Part shown: in pieces, positions 34,948 through 44,151 of the stretch
How the letters are laid out: each line of letters begins with the position of its first letter
How positions within the stretch are numbered: the stretch's first letter is position 1
Source: Pseudomonas marginalis
GTDB lineage: Bacteria > Pseudomonadota > Gammaproteobacteria > Pseudomonadales > Pseudomonadaceae
Assembly (NCBI RefSeq): GCF_001645105.1
Contig: NZ_LKEG01000032.1
Span: forward strand, 45,557 to 108,580
Length of the DNA: 63,024 nucleotides
Direction: 5' to 3'
The notes under the pieces: model-generated
Told to the model about the DNA's origin: nothing
Databases searched by the model: none
What the model saw: the letters and a program-made list of their open reading frames with translations, nothing else
Position numbers and translations under genes: made by a program

Positions 34948-34995
34948 GGTGGGCTCCTTTTATTTTTGTATGGCGCCATTACCTTTTCGGTGAAA
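34948..34995 (-). promoter_or_regulatory. second copy of the duplicated leader
   Basis: Same leader as at 29970-30016: TTCACC/GTGAAA region, ATGGCGCCAT palindrome (34970-34979), ACAAAAATAAAAGGAGCCCAC and GTG start. The AAAAATAA stretch (34956-34969) fits the Hfq/Crc motif. Confidence 0.55.
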
Positions 34996-35021
34996 TTGAG
35001 GTTACTGGGCACTGGCGAAAG

Positions 35022-35076
35022 CGACCAATTCAATTATCATGGTGATTGTGCAATCTAATCTAATAATGAGCTCATC
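35022..35076. promoter_or_regulatory. catabolic-cluster box 1 (LysR site candidate)
   Basis: GCGACCAATTCAATTATCAT, continued by TGCAATCTAATCTAATAAT, lies between the divergent ABC operon and LysR gene and ends at the LysR ATG (35077). Related sequences occur at 45444 and 48562. The ATCA-TGG-TGAT core is an inverted repeat. Confidence 0.55.
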
Positions 35077-36027
35077 ATGGCCGCACCACTCGATCCTCAG
35101 CCCCTGCCGAACGTTAATCTCAAGCTTCTGCAAGCATTCATGCTCGTCGCGGAACACGGAAGCTTTCGACAGGCAGCCGATTTGACGCACAAGTCTCAGT
35201 CAGCGGTAACCAGTCAAATTAAACAGCTGGAAGCACAGCTCGGCGTGCAGCTTTTCCACCGAACGACTCGGCAGGTCAGTCTCACGGAGTCAGGTGTTGA
35301 GCTGTTGGAGAGCGCTAAACGAGCGGTGCATGAGGTGGAGCTGGGCTTGCGCCGTATCCAGGAAACGACCGATTTAAAACGAGGACGGATTTTTCTCGCC
35401 TGTTCGACAACCGTTGCCTCCACGCGTTTGGCAAAGATCCTTGCAGCGTTTGAAAGCGATTTCCCGGGCATTGAAGTCTTCGTGCATGAGCTAACCTCAG
35501 GCGATATGCATGACAGCATTCGTAAGGGAGAGGTGGATTTCGGAATCGGCCCCGTCAGTGACAATCAGGACTTCAATTTCGAGACCATCCTCACGGAAAA
35601 TCTCTACGCCCTGGTACCGAAAAAATTCAGGGAGGCCGGAGGCCTTACGATCACAATGACAGCGTTGGCCGAGCTGCCGCTACTGCTCCTGAACTCCGCA
35701 ACCGTGTTGCGGGCCGTGGTCGATGACACTGCGAAACGGCTCGGCCTGGAGTTGAAGACCCGATATCAGTTCAACCAGGCACAGACTCTGATCTCCATGG
35801 CTAACGCAGGGCTGGGCGCCGCGGTGTTACCCGCTGTAGCGCTGCCGGATCATCCGAGCGCGGACACTCATGAAATGCTGATTATCGAGCCAGAGCTGAC
35901 TCGGCAGTTGGCGATCATCACGCTGAAGGGACGAAAGTTATCACCGGCAGCTTCACGGCTGGCTCAGCTAGTGCGGCTGCTGATCACAGCGCCGCACACC
36001 ACTGATCGCCACCGTGCTGCCCGGTAA
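35077..36027 (+). CDS. LysR-family transcriptional regulator
   Basis: A 316-aa protein. HTH at about 13-72 (LKLLQAFMLVAEHGSFRQAA, KSQSAVTSQIKQLEAQLGVQLF, HRTTRQVSLTESG), then a two-lobed effector domain. It is divergent from the ribose-type importer and convergent with the CitE-type lyase gene. A 45-55 bp box at its own promoter recurs upstream of a CoA-transferase gene and an SDR gene, so this is the best candidate for the local pathway regulator. Confidence 0.85.
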   Translation: MAAPLDPQPLPNVNLKLLQAFMLVAEHGSFRQAADLTHKSQSAVTSQIKQLEAQLGVQLFHRTTRQVSLTESGVELLESAKRAVHEVELGLRRIQETTDLKRGRIFLACSTTVASTRLAKILAAFESDFPGIEVFVHELTSGDMHDSIRKGEVDFGIGPVSDNQDFNFETILTENLYALVPKKFREAGGLTITMTALAELPLLLLNSATVLRAVVDDTAKRLGLELKTRYQFNQAQTLISMANAGLGAAVLPAVALPDHPSADTHEMLIIEPELTRQLAIITLKGRKLSPAASRLAQLVRLLITAPHTTDRHRAAR

Positions 36028-36035
36028 CGAGCGGA

Positions 36036-36878
36036 TTAGCTACTCAGCTTGCTGAGGATGCGTCTTGCCCGAGCGAGTACTGGCGCATCAATCATCTGTC
36101 CATCGAGCTTGAAAGCCCCGCCATGCATCTCAGCGGCAGCCAGAACACGGTTCGCCCAGTTGATCTCATTCGCCTCTGGCGCCAGTGCAAAATGGATGTC
36201 CGCTACTTGTTTGGGATGGATGCATAGTACGCCTGCGAAACCCATCTGCACGGCTGTTTGAACCGCCTGTATCAGGCCGGGCGAATCATTTATTGACGGG
36301 AACACGCCATCAAGGGCTGGGGCCAGACCATGGACTCTGGATTGGACGACGATCCCAACCTTCAGGTGCTCCAGCACCTTCAAAGAACCTGCTGATCCAT
36401 CCTTGAGCCCTAGATCAAGGGCCATGTCGATTGCCCCAAAGCAAAGCCTTTCCAAACCCGATGCTGAGCACAGATCGCTCAGATTCGCTGCACCTACGGC
36501 ACTTTCGATTATCGGGACAACGGGCTTTCCGGTAGCGGCCGCGGTTTCTACCTGCACTTTGGTCTCCGTCTTGGGGAGCATGATCGCGACAACCCCATGA
36601 TGCTCACGGCAGAATGCGAGGTCTTGATCGTGCTGTTCATGCCCGGGCGAGTTGACGCGCACCCACACTCTCGTGTCCGGGTTAGCAACGAGATAGTCGC
36701 CCAGCATTTGCCTGGCGCCACTTTTCGCACCCTCCTCCACAGCATCCTCAAAATCGACGATTACCCGGTCAGCACCGCTCGCAAGCGCTTTTGAAAAGCG
36801 CTCTGGACGATTGCCTGGGACAAAAAGTGCAGAACGCACCACATCGTGTGCGCAAGATTGGTTCGAAGCGTTACCCAT
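36036..36878 (-). CDS. CitE-type (HpcH/HpaI) CoA-ester lyase
   Basis: A 280-aa protein of the citrate-lyase-beta/malyl-CoA/citramalyl-CoA lyase family: RSALFVPGNRPERF, VDFEDAVEEGAK (metal-binding Glu/Asp), VWVRVNSP, VPIIESAVGA, FGAIDMALDLG and LCIHPKQV. These Mg-dependent TIM-barrel enzymes cleave a 3-hydroxyacyl-CoA such as citramalyl-CoA into acetyl-CoA and a keto acid. Its neighbour at 36909 is a mesaconyl-CoA-type hydratase, which would make the substrate. The exact substrate is inferred, not shown. Confidence 0.85.
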   Translation of the reverse strand: MGNASNQSCAHDVVRSALFVPGNRPERFSKALASGADRVIVDFEDAVEEGAKSGARQMLGDYLVANPDTRVWVRVNSPGHEQHDQDLAFCREHHGVVAIMLPKTETKVQVETAAATGKPVVPIIESAVGAANLSDLCSASGLERLCFGAIDMALDLGLKDGSAGSLKVLEHLKVGIVVQSRVHGLAPALDGVFPSINDSPGLIQAVQTAVQMGFAGVLCIHPKQVADIHFALAPEANEINWANRVLAAAEMHGGAFKLDGQMIDAPVLARARRILSKLSS

Positions 36879-36908
36879 GATTAGTCCTGCTGTTGAAACG
36901 TGAAATGA

Positions 36909-37727
36909 TCAATCAAACCCGATCTCGCCAACCTGTCCGACTCCACCCTGGTTTCCCGCCCAGACCGACGCTTGCCCAGACTCATTCACACGGCCGCCCA
37001 CAATCAGGGTTTCTCCGGCAATGAGCGGTCGTACACCGCGGAAGGCAAACGTTCGGACGGTCGAATCTGGGGTGAACTTCGAAAATGCACGCATCACCAG
37101 CGTCGCCGTGAGGGGGCCATGTACGACCAGTCCCGGGTAGCCTTCAACTTCCGTGACATACCGCCAGTCGTAATGGATTTTGTGGGAGTTGAAGGTGACC
37201 GCTGAATAACGGAATAGCATGGTTGGGCTCGCATCGATCTCCTCAGACCATTCGGCTTCTGGCAGTGGTTCACCGTCATCCACCACCGCCTTGGTGACGG
37301 CGCGATAGACGATGTCTTGCTCCTCGACCAGTGCGACCTCACCGTCCTGAAGGTATTCGTGACGTACCGTCACGAACAGCAAAGAGCCCGTTCGGCCCTG
37401 TTTTTCCTTCACGTCGTGAATAACAGAAGAACGTCGGGCGCACTTGCCCACCACTAGCGGCTTGATGAAGCTCAAGCGGCCACCGGCCCACATGCGCGTG
37501 CGGTCGCCAGCATCGGGAAGAAAATCACCGGTCTTGGCATGCCCATCGGTACGCAGCGCCTCTGTTGAAGCGAGATCCTGGAAGTACGCCCAATGCCACA
37601 GCAGAGGTAAGGCATCGCCATCTACTGGCGGGTTTTCGTTGAGCGTGGCAGCGATCCGGGCAGCATTCGCCTCGGTGATGACTTCAGCACGATCCTGGGT
37701 TTTACCGATCCACTGTGAGTGTTCCAC
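36909..37727 (-). CDS. FAS1-like/MaoC hydratase, mesaconyl-C4-CoA hydratase type
   Basis: A 272-aa double-hotdog protein. N-terminal FAS1-like dehydratase domain (LPLLWHWAYFQDLASTEAL, DRTRMWAGGRLSF). C-terminal part has TFNSHKIHYDWRY and EGYPGLVVHGPL, the active-site blocks of itaconyl/mesaconyl-C4-CoA and 3-methylfumaryl-CoA hydratases. GTG 37727 is the start, with AAGGAGGG upstream. It sits between the CitE-type lyase (30 nt downstream) and the GMC oxidoreductase. Confidence 0.8.
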   Translation of the reverse strand: MEHSQWIGKTQDRAEVITEANAARIAATLNENPPVDGDALPLLWHWAYFQDLASTEALRTDGHAKTGDFLPDAGDRTRMWAGGRLSFIKPLVVGKCARRSSVIHDVKEKQGRTGSLLFVTVRHEYLQDGEVALVEEQDIVYRAVTKAVVDDGEPLPEAEWSEEIDASPTMLFRYSAVTFNSHKIHYDWRYVTEVEGYPGLVVHGPLTATLVMRAFSKFTPDSTVRTFAFRGVRPLIAGETLIVGGRVNESGQASVWAGNQGGVGQVGEIGFD

Positions 37728-37736
37728 GAGCCCTCC

Positions 37737-39398
37737 TTATGCCAGAGCAGCTTTGGCTGCTAGGCCTTGACTGACAACATTGTTTGTTGAACGAGAATCT
37801 TCCAGCACCATGTCAGCGCCCTTCTCGGCGATCATGATGGCCGGTGCATTGGTGTTGCCGGAGCTGATGCTCGGCATGATCGAGGCATCGATTACGCGCA
37901 ATCCTTCAATGCCTCTTACACGCAAGCGCGAGTCGACAACGGCTGTTTCGTCGTTACCCATGCGGCAAGAGCCAACGGGGTGGTACATGGACTGGCCGAA
38001 CTTGCGCAGATAATCGAGCAATTGCTCATCAGTCTGGACATGACTACCGGGCATGGTCTCTTTGACGATGTGCTGCGACAGCGGCTCGGCGGCATGGATT
38101 TTTCGCATCCAGCGGATACCGGCGATCAGAGCCTTGCAGTCATCCTCGTGCATCAGGTAATTCATGAGGATGTTCGGGTCGTCGTAAGGGTCTGAAGAGT
38201 TAAGGCGGATGCGACCGCGGGATTTAGGGCGAATCTGGCTGCAGGAGGCGGTCACCACCGGGATTTTCTCAGGCACGATCTTGCCGTCTTCGGTCACGAT
38301 GATGCTGAAGGGCCTGAACTGGATCTGGAGGTCGGGCGAGACCATCGAGGGATCGGATTTGATGAAGCAGACAACTTGCGCCGCAGCCGACGTCAACAAT
38401 CCCTTGCGTGCACCTACGTAATGCAGAACATGGGGGATCAGGCGCCAGCCCTGGATCTCATGATTGATGGAGAACTTGGGCGTGACCTGGTTCAAGAAGT
38501 GAACGTAAGCATGGTCATGAAGGTTCTCACCCACGCCCGGCAGGTCGTGAACGACCTCAATGCCATGCTCTTTCAGATGTTCTTCAGGCCCCACACCCGA
38601 GAGCATAAGCAGTTGAGGGGATGCAATGGTGCCACCGCTTAGAATGACTTCCTTAGCGAAGACCTCATGCTTTTCGTTCTGTCCCTTGATTGCGTAACGC
38701 ACGCCAACTGCGCGTTTGCCTTCGAACAAAATCTTCTCAGCATGGGCGTTCACCTGCACCTCAAGGTTTGGACGGCTGCGCACAGGCTTCAGGAACGCTG
38801 TGGCGGCGGACTGGCGCACACCTTTTTCAACGGTCATCTGCGGGTAGCCCACGCCGTATTGCTGGGCACCGTTGAAGTCTTTATTGAAAGGAATGCCGAT
38901 CGTTTTCGCAGACTCGATGAAGGTCAAGGATGCAATATGGGGATTGACCACGTCGGAGATGGCGAGCTCCCCCGTTGCACCATGGTATTGATCAGCGCCA
39001 CGCAGTTGGCGCTCACTTTTCTTGAAGTACGGTAGAACGTCCGACCACCCCCAGCCTTCGTTACCATCATCGCGCCAGGCATCGTAGTCGTAGGCGTTGC
39101 CGCGCATATACACCAAGCCGTTAATCGCACTCGATCCACCTAACGTCTTACCTCGAGGGCAGTACAGAACGCGGTTGTTGAGTCCAGGCTCCTTTGCTCC
39201 CTGGTACCGCCAGTTAACCTTGCTGTTGGAAAACAAACGGGTCATGCCCGCTGGAATCTTGATCCAGAGCAAGTCATCAGACGGGCCCGCCTCAAGCAGT
39301 AATACGCGCTTCGAGGGGTCGGCGCTTAGCCTGTTTGCCAATACACAACCCGCGGATCCGGCGCCTACGATGACGTAGTCATAGGTCGATGCGTTCAT
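37737..39398 (-). CDS. GMC-family FAD alcohol dehydrogenase
   Basis: A 553-aa flavoenzyme. Dinucleotide fold [23 protein letters not shown] signature 1 near [15 protein letters not shown], signature 2 near [15 protein letters not shown], and the C-terminal HPVGSCRMG with the catalytic His, then [17 protein letters not shown]. Relatives include choline and polyethylene-glycol/alkanol dehydrogenases that pass electrons to the respiratory chain. ATG 39398 gives the standard N-terminus. It would oxidise an alcohol to the aldehyde used by the ALDH at 42654. Confidence 0.88.
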   Translation of the reverse strand: MNASTYDYVIVGAGSAGCVLANRLSADPSKRVLLLEAGPSDDLLWIKIPAGMTRLFSNSKVNWRYQGAKEPGLNNRVLYCPRGKTLGGSSAINGLVYMRGNAYDYDAWRDDGNEGWGWSDVLPYFKKSERQLRGADQYHGATGELAISDVVNPHIASLTFIESAKTIGIPFNKDFNGAQQYGVGYPQMTVEKGVRQSAATAFLKPVRSRPNLEVQVNAHAEKILFEGKRAVGVRYAIKGQNEKHEVFAKEVILSGGTIASPQLLMLSGVGPEEHLKEHGIEVVHDLPGVGENLHDHAYVHFLNQVTPKFSINHEIQGWRLIPHVLHYVGARKGLLTSAAAQVVCFIKSDPSMVSPDLQIQFRPFSIIVTEDGKIVPEKIPVVTASCSQIRPKSRGRIRLNSSDPYDDPNILMNYLMHEDDCKALIAGIRWMRKIHAAEPLSQHIVKETMPGSHVQTDEQLLDYLRKFGQSMYHPVGSCRMGNDETAVVDSRLRVRGIEGLRVIDASIMPSISSGNTNAPAIMIAEKGADMVLEDSRSTNNVVSQGLAAKAALA

Positions 39399-39414
39399 TT
39401 TTTCACCCCTGTCA

Positions 39415-39426
39415 TTTGTTTTTGTC
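39415..39426 (-). promoter_or_regulatory. Hfq/Crc-type A-rich motif before GMC gene
   Basis: mRNA-sense GACAAAAACAAA contains AAAAACAA, 17-28 nt upstream of ATG 39398. Confidence 0.45.
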
Positions 39427-39439
39427 GGGAGCCGAGCGA

Positions 39440-40840
39440 TCAAACCAGCCCGGTCAAATAAAACACGGCAATCACCACGAAGGCCGCCATGGTTTTGAAA
39501 ATGGTCAGTATGAAAATGTCTCCATACGCCTGACGATGTGTAAGCCCGGTCACCGCCATCAGCGTGATGATGGCGCCGTTGTGAGGCAAAGTATCCATGC
39601 CTCCGGCGGCGATCGAAGCCACACGGTGCATCACTTCAGCCGGTATCGCGTACTGATGGGCCAGTGCCACAAAGTGATCCCCAAGCGCTCCGAGGGTGAG
39701 GCTGAGGCCGCCAGAGGACGAGCCGGTGATGCCTGCGAGGACGTTAACGCTCACTGCGAGGTTGATCAGTGGGTTTTCGATGTGGGAGAGCGTGTCAGCG
39801 ACCATCTTGAAGCCTGGCAGCGCCGCGATCACCGCACCAAATCCATATTCCGACGCCGTGTTAACGCCTGCCAATAGGGAGCCCGAGACCGCGAGCTGGG
39901 TTGACTCGGTGAACTTTCCACGAATACGGCCCCAACCGATAATCAAGGTAACAATGATGCCAAGCGTCAGTGCGCCCTCCACCGCCCAAACGGCAGCCAT
40001 CTTGGTCACGTCCTGAGACACGGCGGCAAAGTCCGGACGGAACGTCACCAGCACCTGATTGCCTGCGCCGTAGTAGCTCAGAATCAGATCCAAAAACAGT
40101 TTGTTGCTGATGCCAACGATGACCAACGGCAGGATGGCGAGCCAGGGGCTGATCATTGGCTCGTCGGTAGGCGGGGCGGGTTCGTTGGTGTGCCCTTGCC
40201 CATAGCCCTCGCCTCGCGCCATGAGGCTGCGGCGACGCCACTCCAGATAAGTGATGCCACACCCGGCGACAAAAATCGCGCCTATAATGCCCAGCCAGGG
40301 CGCTGCGTATGCATCTGTGCCAAAGAAAGCAGTGGGGATGATGTTCTGAATCTGCGGCGTTCCTGGAAGTGAGTCCATGGTGAACGTGAACGCCCCCAGG
40401 GCGATCGTCGCAGGTATCAGACGCTTGGGGATGTCGTTGCGCCGGAACAGCTCAGCCGCAAACGGATACAGCGCAAACACCACGACGAACAGCGACACTC
40501 CGCCGTAGGTCAACACTCCCCCCACGCAAACGATGCAGGTGATCGAATAGCTGCTGCCGAAAACCTTCGAGATGGCGGTTACTATCGAGCGTGCGAACCC
40601 TGAGACCTCGATCAGTTTCCCGAATACCGCTCCCAACATGAATACCGGAAAGTAGAGCTTCAGAAGCCCCACCATCTTGTCCATGAACAGCCCACTGTAA
40701 GCGGGCGCGACCATTGCAGGCTCTGTCAATAAGACTGCGGCCAAGGCTGCTACCGGAGCGAACAGGATCACACTGAAGCCCCGGTAGGCCACGAACATCA
40801 AGAATCCCAGCGATGCCAGGCAGATCAATAGACTACTCAT
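39440..40840 (-). CDS. GntP-family permease
   Basis: A 466-aa inner-membrane symporter with about 12 helices. The GntP/ArsB-like landmarks are LPGTPQIQNIIPTAFFGT, VLTYGGVSLFVVVFALYPFA and GSSSGGLSLTLGALG. Family members import gluconate, 3-hydroxybutyrate or other hydroxy acids with protons. It probably imports the acid degraded by the surrounding enzymes. It lies 41 nt upstream of the GMC gene on the same strand. Confidence 0.82.
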   Translation of the reverse strand: MSSLLICLASLGFLMFVAYRGFSVILFAPVAALAAVLLTEPAMVAPAYSGLFMDKMVGLLKLYFPVFMLGAVFGKLIEVSGFARSIVTAISKVFGSSYSITCIVCVGGVLTYGGVSLFVVVFALYPFAAELFRRNDIPKRLIPATIALGAFTFTMDSLPGTPQIQNIIPTAFFGTDAYAAPWLGIIGAIFVAGCGITYLEWRRRSLMARGEGYGQGHTNEPAPPTDEPMISPWLAILPLVIVGISNKLFLDLILSYYGAGNQVLVTFRPDFAAVSQDVTKMAAVWAVEGALTLGIIVTLIIGWGRIRGKFTESTQLAVSGSLLAGVNTASEYGFGAVIAALPGFKMVADTLSHIENPLINLAVSVNVLAGITGSSSGGLSLTLGALGDHFVALAHQYAIPAEVMHRVASIAAGGMDTLPHNGAIITLMAVTGLTHRQAYGDIFILTIFKTMAAFVVIAVFYLTGLV

Positions 40841-40853
40841 TGGAGTTGCTCGC

Positions 40854-40866
40854 TTTTATTTTTATA
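40854..40866 (-). promoter_or_regulatory. Hfq/Crc-type A-rich motif before GntP gene
   Basis: mRNA-sense TATAAAAATAAAA contains AAAAATAA, 14-26 nt upstream of ATG 40840. Confidence 0.5.
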
Positions 40867-40893
40867 AGTCGCGCGTTCTGCTACAGACAGTAT

Positions 40894-42114
40894 TTATCCA
40901 GACGCCCTGCCTACGACGCCGCTGTCCCGCAGCACACCGATTTCGTGATCGCTCAGTCCAAGGACGTCGGCCAATACCTGATCGGTGTCGCGGCCGAGTT
41001 CGGGCGCCGGCTGCACAGCAAGGCGCGGCGCCCCGCCAAACCTGAGTGGAGTGCCAGCCGCCAGATGCTCGCCGACCCCCGACGTTTGAATGCGCTCGAA
41101 GACCGGGTTTTCCAGAGAGACGCGTTTGTCTTCGTGGAGCAATTGGCGAACGGTTCGATAGGGGCCAAACGCAACGCCGTGCTGGGAAAGGTGCATTTCA
41201 ATCTCGGCAAGCGAGCGTTTAATGCACCACTGTTTAACCAAGGCGGCGAGTAATTCACGCCCCTCAAACCGGTCAGCTTCGTGATCAAAGTTCACCCCTA
41301 GCGCGACCTGCAGGGCCTCGACGGCAGGCTGCAAATCACAGGCTTTTACCAACGCCCGCCATTGCCGCGCAGAAATGGCCACAATCATCACCCGGCGACC
41401 GTCTGAGGTAGCGAAGTCGTGCCCAAAGGCGCCGTATAGATGATTGCCGAGGGATTCACGTTGCGGCTCGATCAGCTCCGACTCTGTCAGCAAGCCCAGA
41501 GACGACAGGGTTGAAAAAGCCGTATCAGATAATGCCAGGCGTATTTGCGCGCCCTCCCCGCTGACCTGTCGGCGTGCAAGCGCGGCCACAATGGCCGTGG
41601 CTGCCTGATTCGCACAGATCACGTCCCAGGCAGGTAGCGTGTGATTGACGGGGCGATCAGGTGTTCCGTACCCGGTGAGCATCGGGTATCCCGTTGCGCA
41701 ATTGACGGTGTAGTCGACCGCAGTGCTCCCATCGAAATTACCCTCGATGGTGCAAGAGATCAGGTCAGGCCTCAGCTCAGACAGCAGCTCGTGGCTCAGC
41801 CATGGGGTGCCAATATTGGTGAGCAGGATCCCACCCGCGTCACCCGGCGCCCCGATCAGCTGTTGCACAAGCTCACGCCCTTCCGGGCGCTTGATGTCAA
41901 TCGCAACGGACTTCTTGGCCTTGTTGAGGCTCGTCCAGTAAATGCTCCGGCCCTCGGGCATCATCGGCAAACGTTGGTAGTCAATGCCTCCACCAATCAG
42001 ATCGACACGGATGACCTCCGCGCCCAGCTGCGCCAAGGTCATGCCACACAGCGGTGCAGCAATGAACGCGGAGCTTTCGATGACCCTTACGCCTTTTAGC
42101 AGATCGTAATTCAT
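40894..42114 (-). CDS. CaiB/BaiF family III CoA-transferase
   Basis: A 406-aa protein. Family III start LLKGVRVIESSAFIAAPLCGMTLAQLGAEVIRVD, then NKAKKSVAIDIKRPEGRELV, and a probable catalytic Asp in LPAWDVICANQ. These enzymes move CoA from one acyl-CoA to a free acid, here perhaps from succinyl-CoA to an unsaturated dicarboxylate. ATG 42114 overlaps the MaoC gene stop by 4 nt and is preferred to the longer frame. The family is firm; the substrate is unknown. Confidence 0.85.
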   Translation of the reverse strand: MNYDLLKGVRVIESSAFIAAPLCGMTLAQLGAEVIRVDLIGGGIDYQRLPMMPEGRSIYWTSLNKAKKSVAIDIKRPEGRELVQQLIGAPGDAGGILLTNIGTPWLSHELLSELRPDLISCTIEGNFDGSTAVDYTVNCATGYPMLTGYGTPDRPVNHTLPAWDVICANQAATAIVAALARRQVSGEGAQIRLALSDTAFSTLSSLGLLTESELIEPQRESLGNHLYGAFGHDFATSDGRRVMIVAISARQWRALVKACDLQPAVEALQVALGVNFDHEADRFEGRELLAALVKQWCIKRSLAEIEMHLSQHGVAFGPYRTVRQLLHEDKRVSLENPVFERIQTSGVGEHLAAGTPLRFGGAPRLAVQPAPELGRDTDQVLADVLGLSDHEIGVLRDSGVVGRASG

Positions 42115-42617
42115 GATCGTTCTGCCCTCTGCGCACGCAACTCGGTCGCGTTGCGCCGCGTCGGTACCAGGCATGCACGCGTGAAGCTCATGCACACGGT
42201 GCCCTCCTGGTTAAACGCCTCGGTACGGGTTGTAACGATGCCCTGTCCTGGCCGCTTGGCACTCTCGCGCACTTCGGTCACTTCAGAACGTGCATACAGG
42301 GTGTCGCCCGGAAACACCGGCGCACTGAGCGTTATGTCTTTCCAACCCAGGTTGGCAATAGCGTTCAGGCTGACGTCTGCAACCGTCAGACCCAATACGA
42401 TGGCCACTGTCAGGCCGCTGTTGACCAGCGGGCGACCGAACTCACTTAACGATGCAAAGTGATGATCACAATGCATCGGGTGCTGGTTCATCGTCATCAG
42501 GCTGAACTGGATGTTGTCGGCTTCTGTAATGGTGCGACCTGGCCAGTGACGGTAGGCATCACCCACTTTGAAATCTTCCAGAAACCGCCCAGGCATTGGG
42601 AATTGAGTTTCCATCAT
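42111..42617 (-). CDS. MaoC-family enoyl-CoA hydratase/dehydratase
   Basis: A 168-aa single-hotdog protein: FLEDFKVGDAYRHWPGRTIT, then QHPMHCDHHFA, where the hydratase-2 motif Asp/His would lie, and FGRPLVNSGLT. It hydrates enoyl-CoAs, typically (R)-specific or mesaconyl-type. It is coupled to the CoA-transferase by a 4-nt overlap, suggesting consecutive steps: CoA activation, then hydration. Confidence 0.85.
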   Translation of the reverse strand: MMETQFPMPGRFLEDFKVGDAYRHWPGRTITEADNIQFSLMTMNQHPMHCDHHFASLSEFGRPLVNSGLTVAIVLGLTVADVSLNAIANLGWKDITLSAPVFPGDTLYARSEVTEVRESAKRPGQGIVTTRTEAFNQEGTVCMSFTRACLVPTRRNATELRAQRAERS

Positions 42618-42653
42618 TCTTATCCTTACTGTTGGATCAACAGGAGCGATGTG

Positions 42654-44132
42654 TCAGCCGAGGACAAACGGATCCGGCGTCTCGAGTGCAGTGCTGATCC
42701 AGACGCTTTTGGTCTGAAGATAGGAATAGATGGCGTCCTGGCCATTCTCATGACCTACGCCGGAACGCTTGAAGCCACCGAAGGGCGCCATGTAACTGAC
42801 CGCGCGGTACATGTTCACCCAAACCATCCCGGCCTGAAGGCGCTCGGACATCAGTAAGGAGCGACGCATGTTCTGAGTCCACACCCCCGCCGCCAGGCCA
42901 TAAGGCGTGTCATTGGCGATCGCAATCGCGTCTTCCTCATCCTTGAAGGGAATAATGCTGAGGACAGGGCCAAATACTTCCTCGCGTGCGATACGCATCT
43001 GGTTGTTCACGCCAGTAAAAATGGTCGGTTCAACAAAGAGACCGTTACCGCATTCCGGGTTGGTGGAAGGGTTGCCACCGAGTCGGCAGACAGCACCTTC
43101 AGCCTTGGCGATGGCGATATAGTCTAGAATTTTCTGGTATTGGGCGGGCGTCGTTACAGGGCCGACTTGTGTGGTGGGCAGCATGGGATCGCCCATCTTC
43201 GCCGTGCGTGCGAAGGCCAGAAGTTTCTCCACGAACTCATCATGGATTGACGCTTGAACAAGCAGACGGCTGCCTGCGACGCAGGTTTGGCCGGTGGCGG
43301 CCATGATGCCACCCACAACGCCCTTGACTGCGTTATCAAGGTTCGCATCATCGAACACGATGTTTGGAGATTTACCCCCGAGCTCGAGAGTCACTTTCTT
43401 GAAGTTCTTGGCCGCCGACTCATTGATTTTCTGACCGCCATACTCGCTGCCGGTGAAAGCGATTTTCGCGACGTCTGGATGAGTCACCAACGGTTCACCC
43501 ACTTCCAGCCCAAAACCGGTTACGACGTTGACAACACCTGCGGGGAAACCTGCCTTTTCAATCAACTTGGCCAATTCAAGCGCTGAGGCGGAGGTAAACT
43601 CAGAGGGTTTGAGAACAAATGTGTTACCTGCGGCCAGCCCAGGCGCCAGCTTATTCACAGCCAGCAGCAACGGTGAGTTCCAAGCGGTAATGGCCACGCA
43701 TACCCCAAGCGGCTCGTAACGGGTGAACGTAAACGTGTCAGCCTTATCGATAGGCAGTACACCCCCCTCAATTTTGTCGGCCAAGCCACCAAAATAATAG
43801 AAGTACTGGGGTAGGTACCGTACTTGCCCACGCATCTCAGCGAGCAGCTTGCCATTGTCGGCAACTTCAGTGGTGGCAAGGTGCTCAACGTTTTCAGCGA
43901 TCAGGTCGCCCAGGCGACGCAACAACTGCCCACGCGCACTTGGCTTCATCTTTGACCATTCAGGAGAATTAAAGGCTGCTTTAGCGGCTGCAACGGCACG
44001 ATCTGCATCAGCGGCGCGAGCGCGAGGCAAAGTGGCCCAGGTTTCGCCCGTGTAAGGGTTCTGGGTGTCGAAGGTTTCACCTTCAATGGCGTCAACCCAT
44101 TCGCCGCCAATGTACATTTTGTAGTGAGTCAT
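42654..44132 (-). CDS. NAD(P)-dependent aldehyde dehydrogenase
   Basis: A 492-aa protein of full ALDH length. Cofactor and active-site landmarks are TAWNSPLLL, FTGSEYGGQKI, the catalytic Glu in ELGGKSPNIVFDDAN and the catalytic Cys in GQTCVAGSRLLV. It probably oxidises the aldehyde produced by the GMC dehydrogenase to the acid that is then activated by a CoA-transferase. ATG 44132, 19 nt after the second CoA-transferase gene. Confidence 0.9.
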   Translation of the reverse strand: MTHYKMYIGGEWVDAIEGETFDTQNPYTGETWATLPRARAADADRAVAAAKAAFNSPEWSKMKPSARGQLLRRLGDLIAENVEHLATTEVADNGKLLAEMRGQVRYLPQYFYYFGGLADKIEGGVLPIDKADTFTFTRYEPLGVCVAITAWNSPLLLAVNKLAPGLAAGNTFVLKPSEFTSASALELAKLIEKAGFPAGVVNVVTGFGLEVGEPLVTHPDVAKIAFTGSEYGGQKINESAAKNFKKVTLELGGKSPNIVFDDANLDNAVKGVVGGIMAATGQTCVAGSRLLVQASIHDEFVEKLLAFARTAKMGDPMLPTTQVGPVTTPAQYQKILDYIAIAKAEGAVCRLGGNPSTNPECGNGLFVEPTIFTGVNNQMRIAREEVFGPVLSIIPFKDEEDAIAIANDTPYGLAAGVWTQNMRRSLLMSERLQAGMVWVNMYRAVSYMAPFGGFKRSGVGHENGQDAIYSYLQTKSVWISTALETPDPFVLG

Positions 44133-44151
44133 GCTGGTTCCCTTGTTCGAT

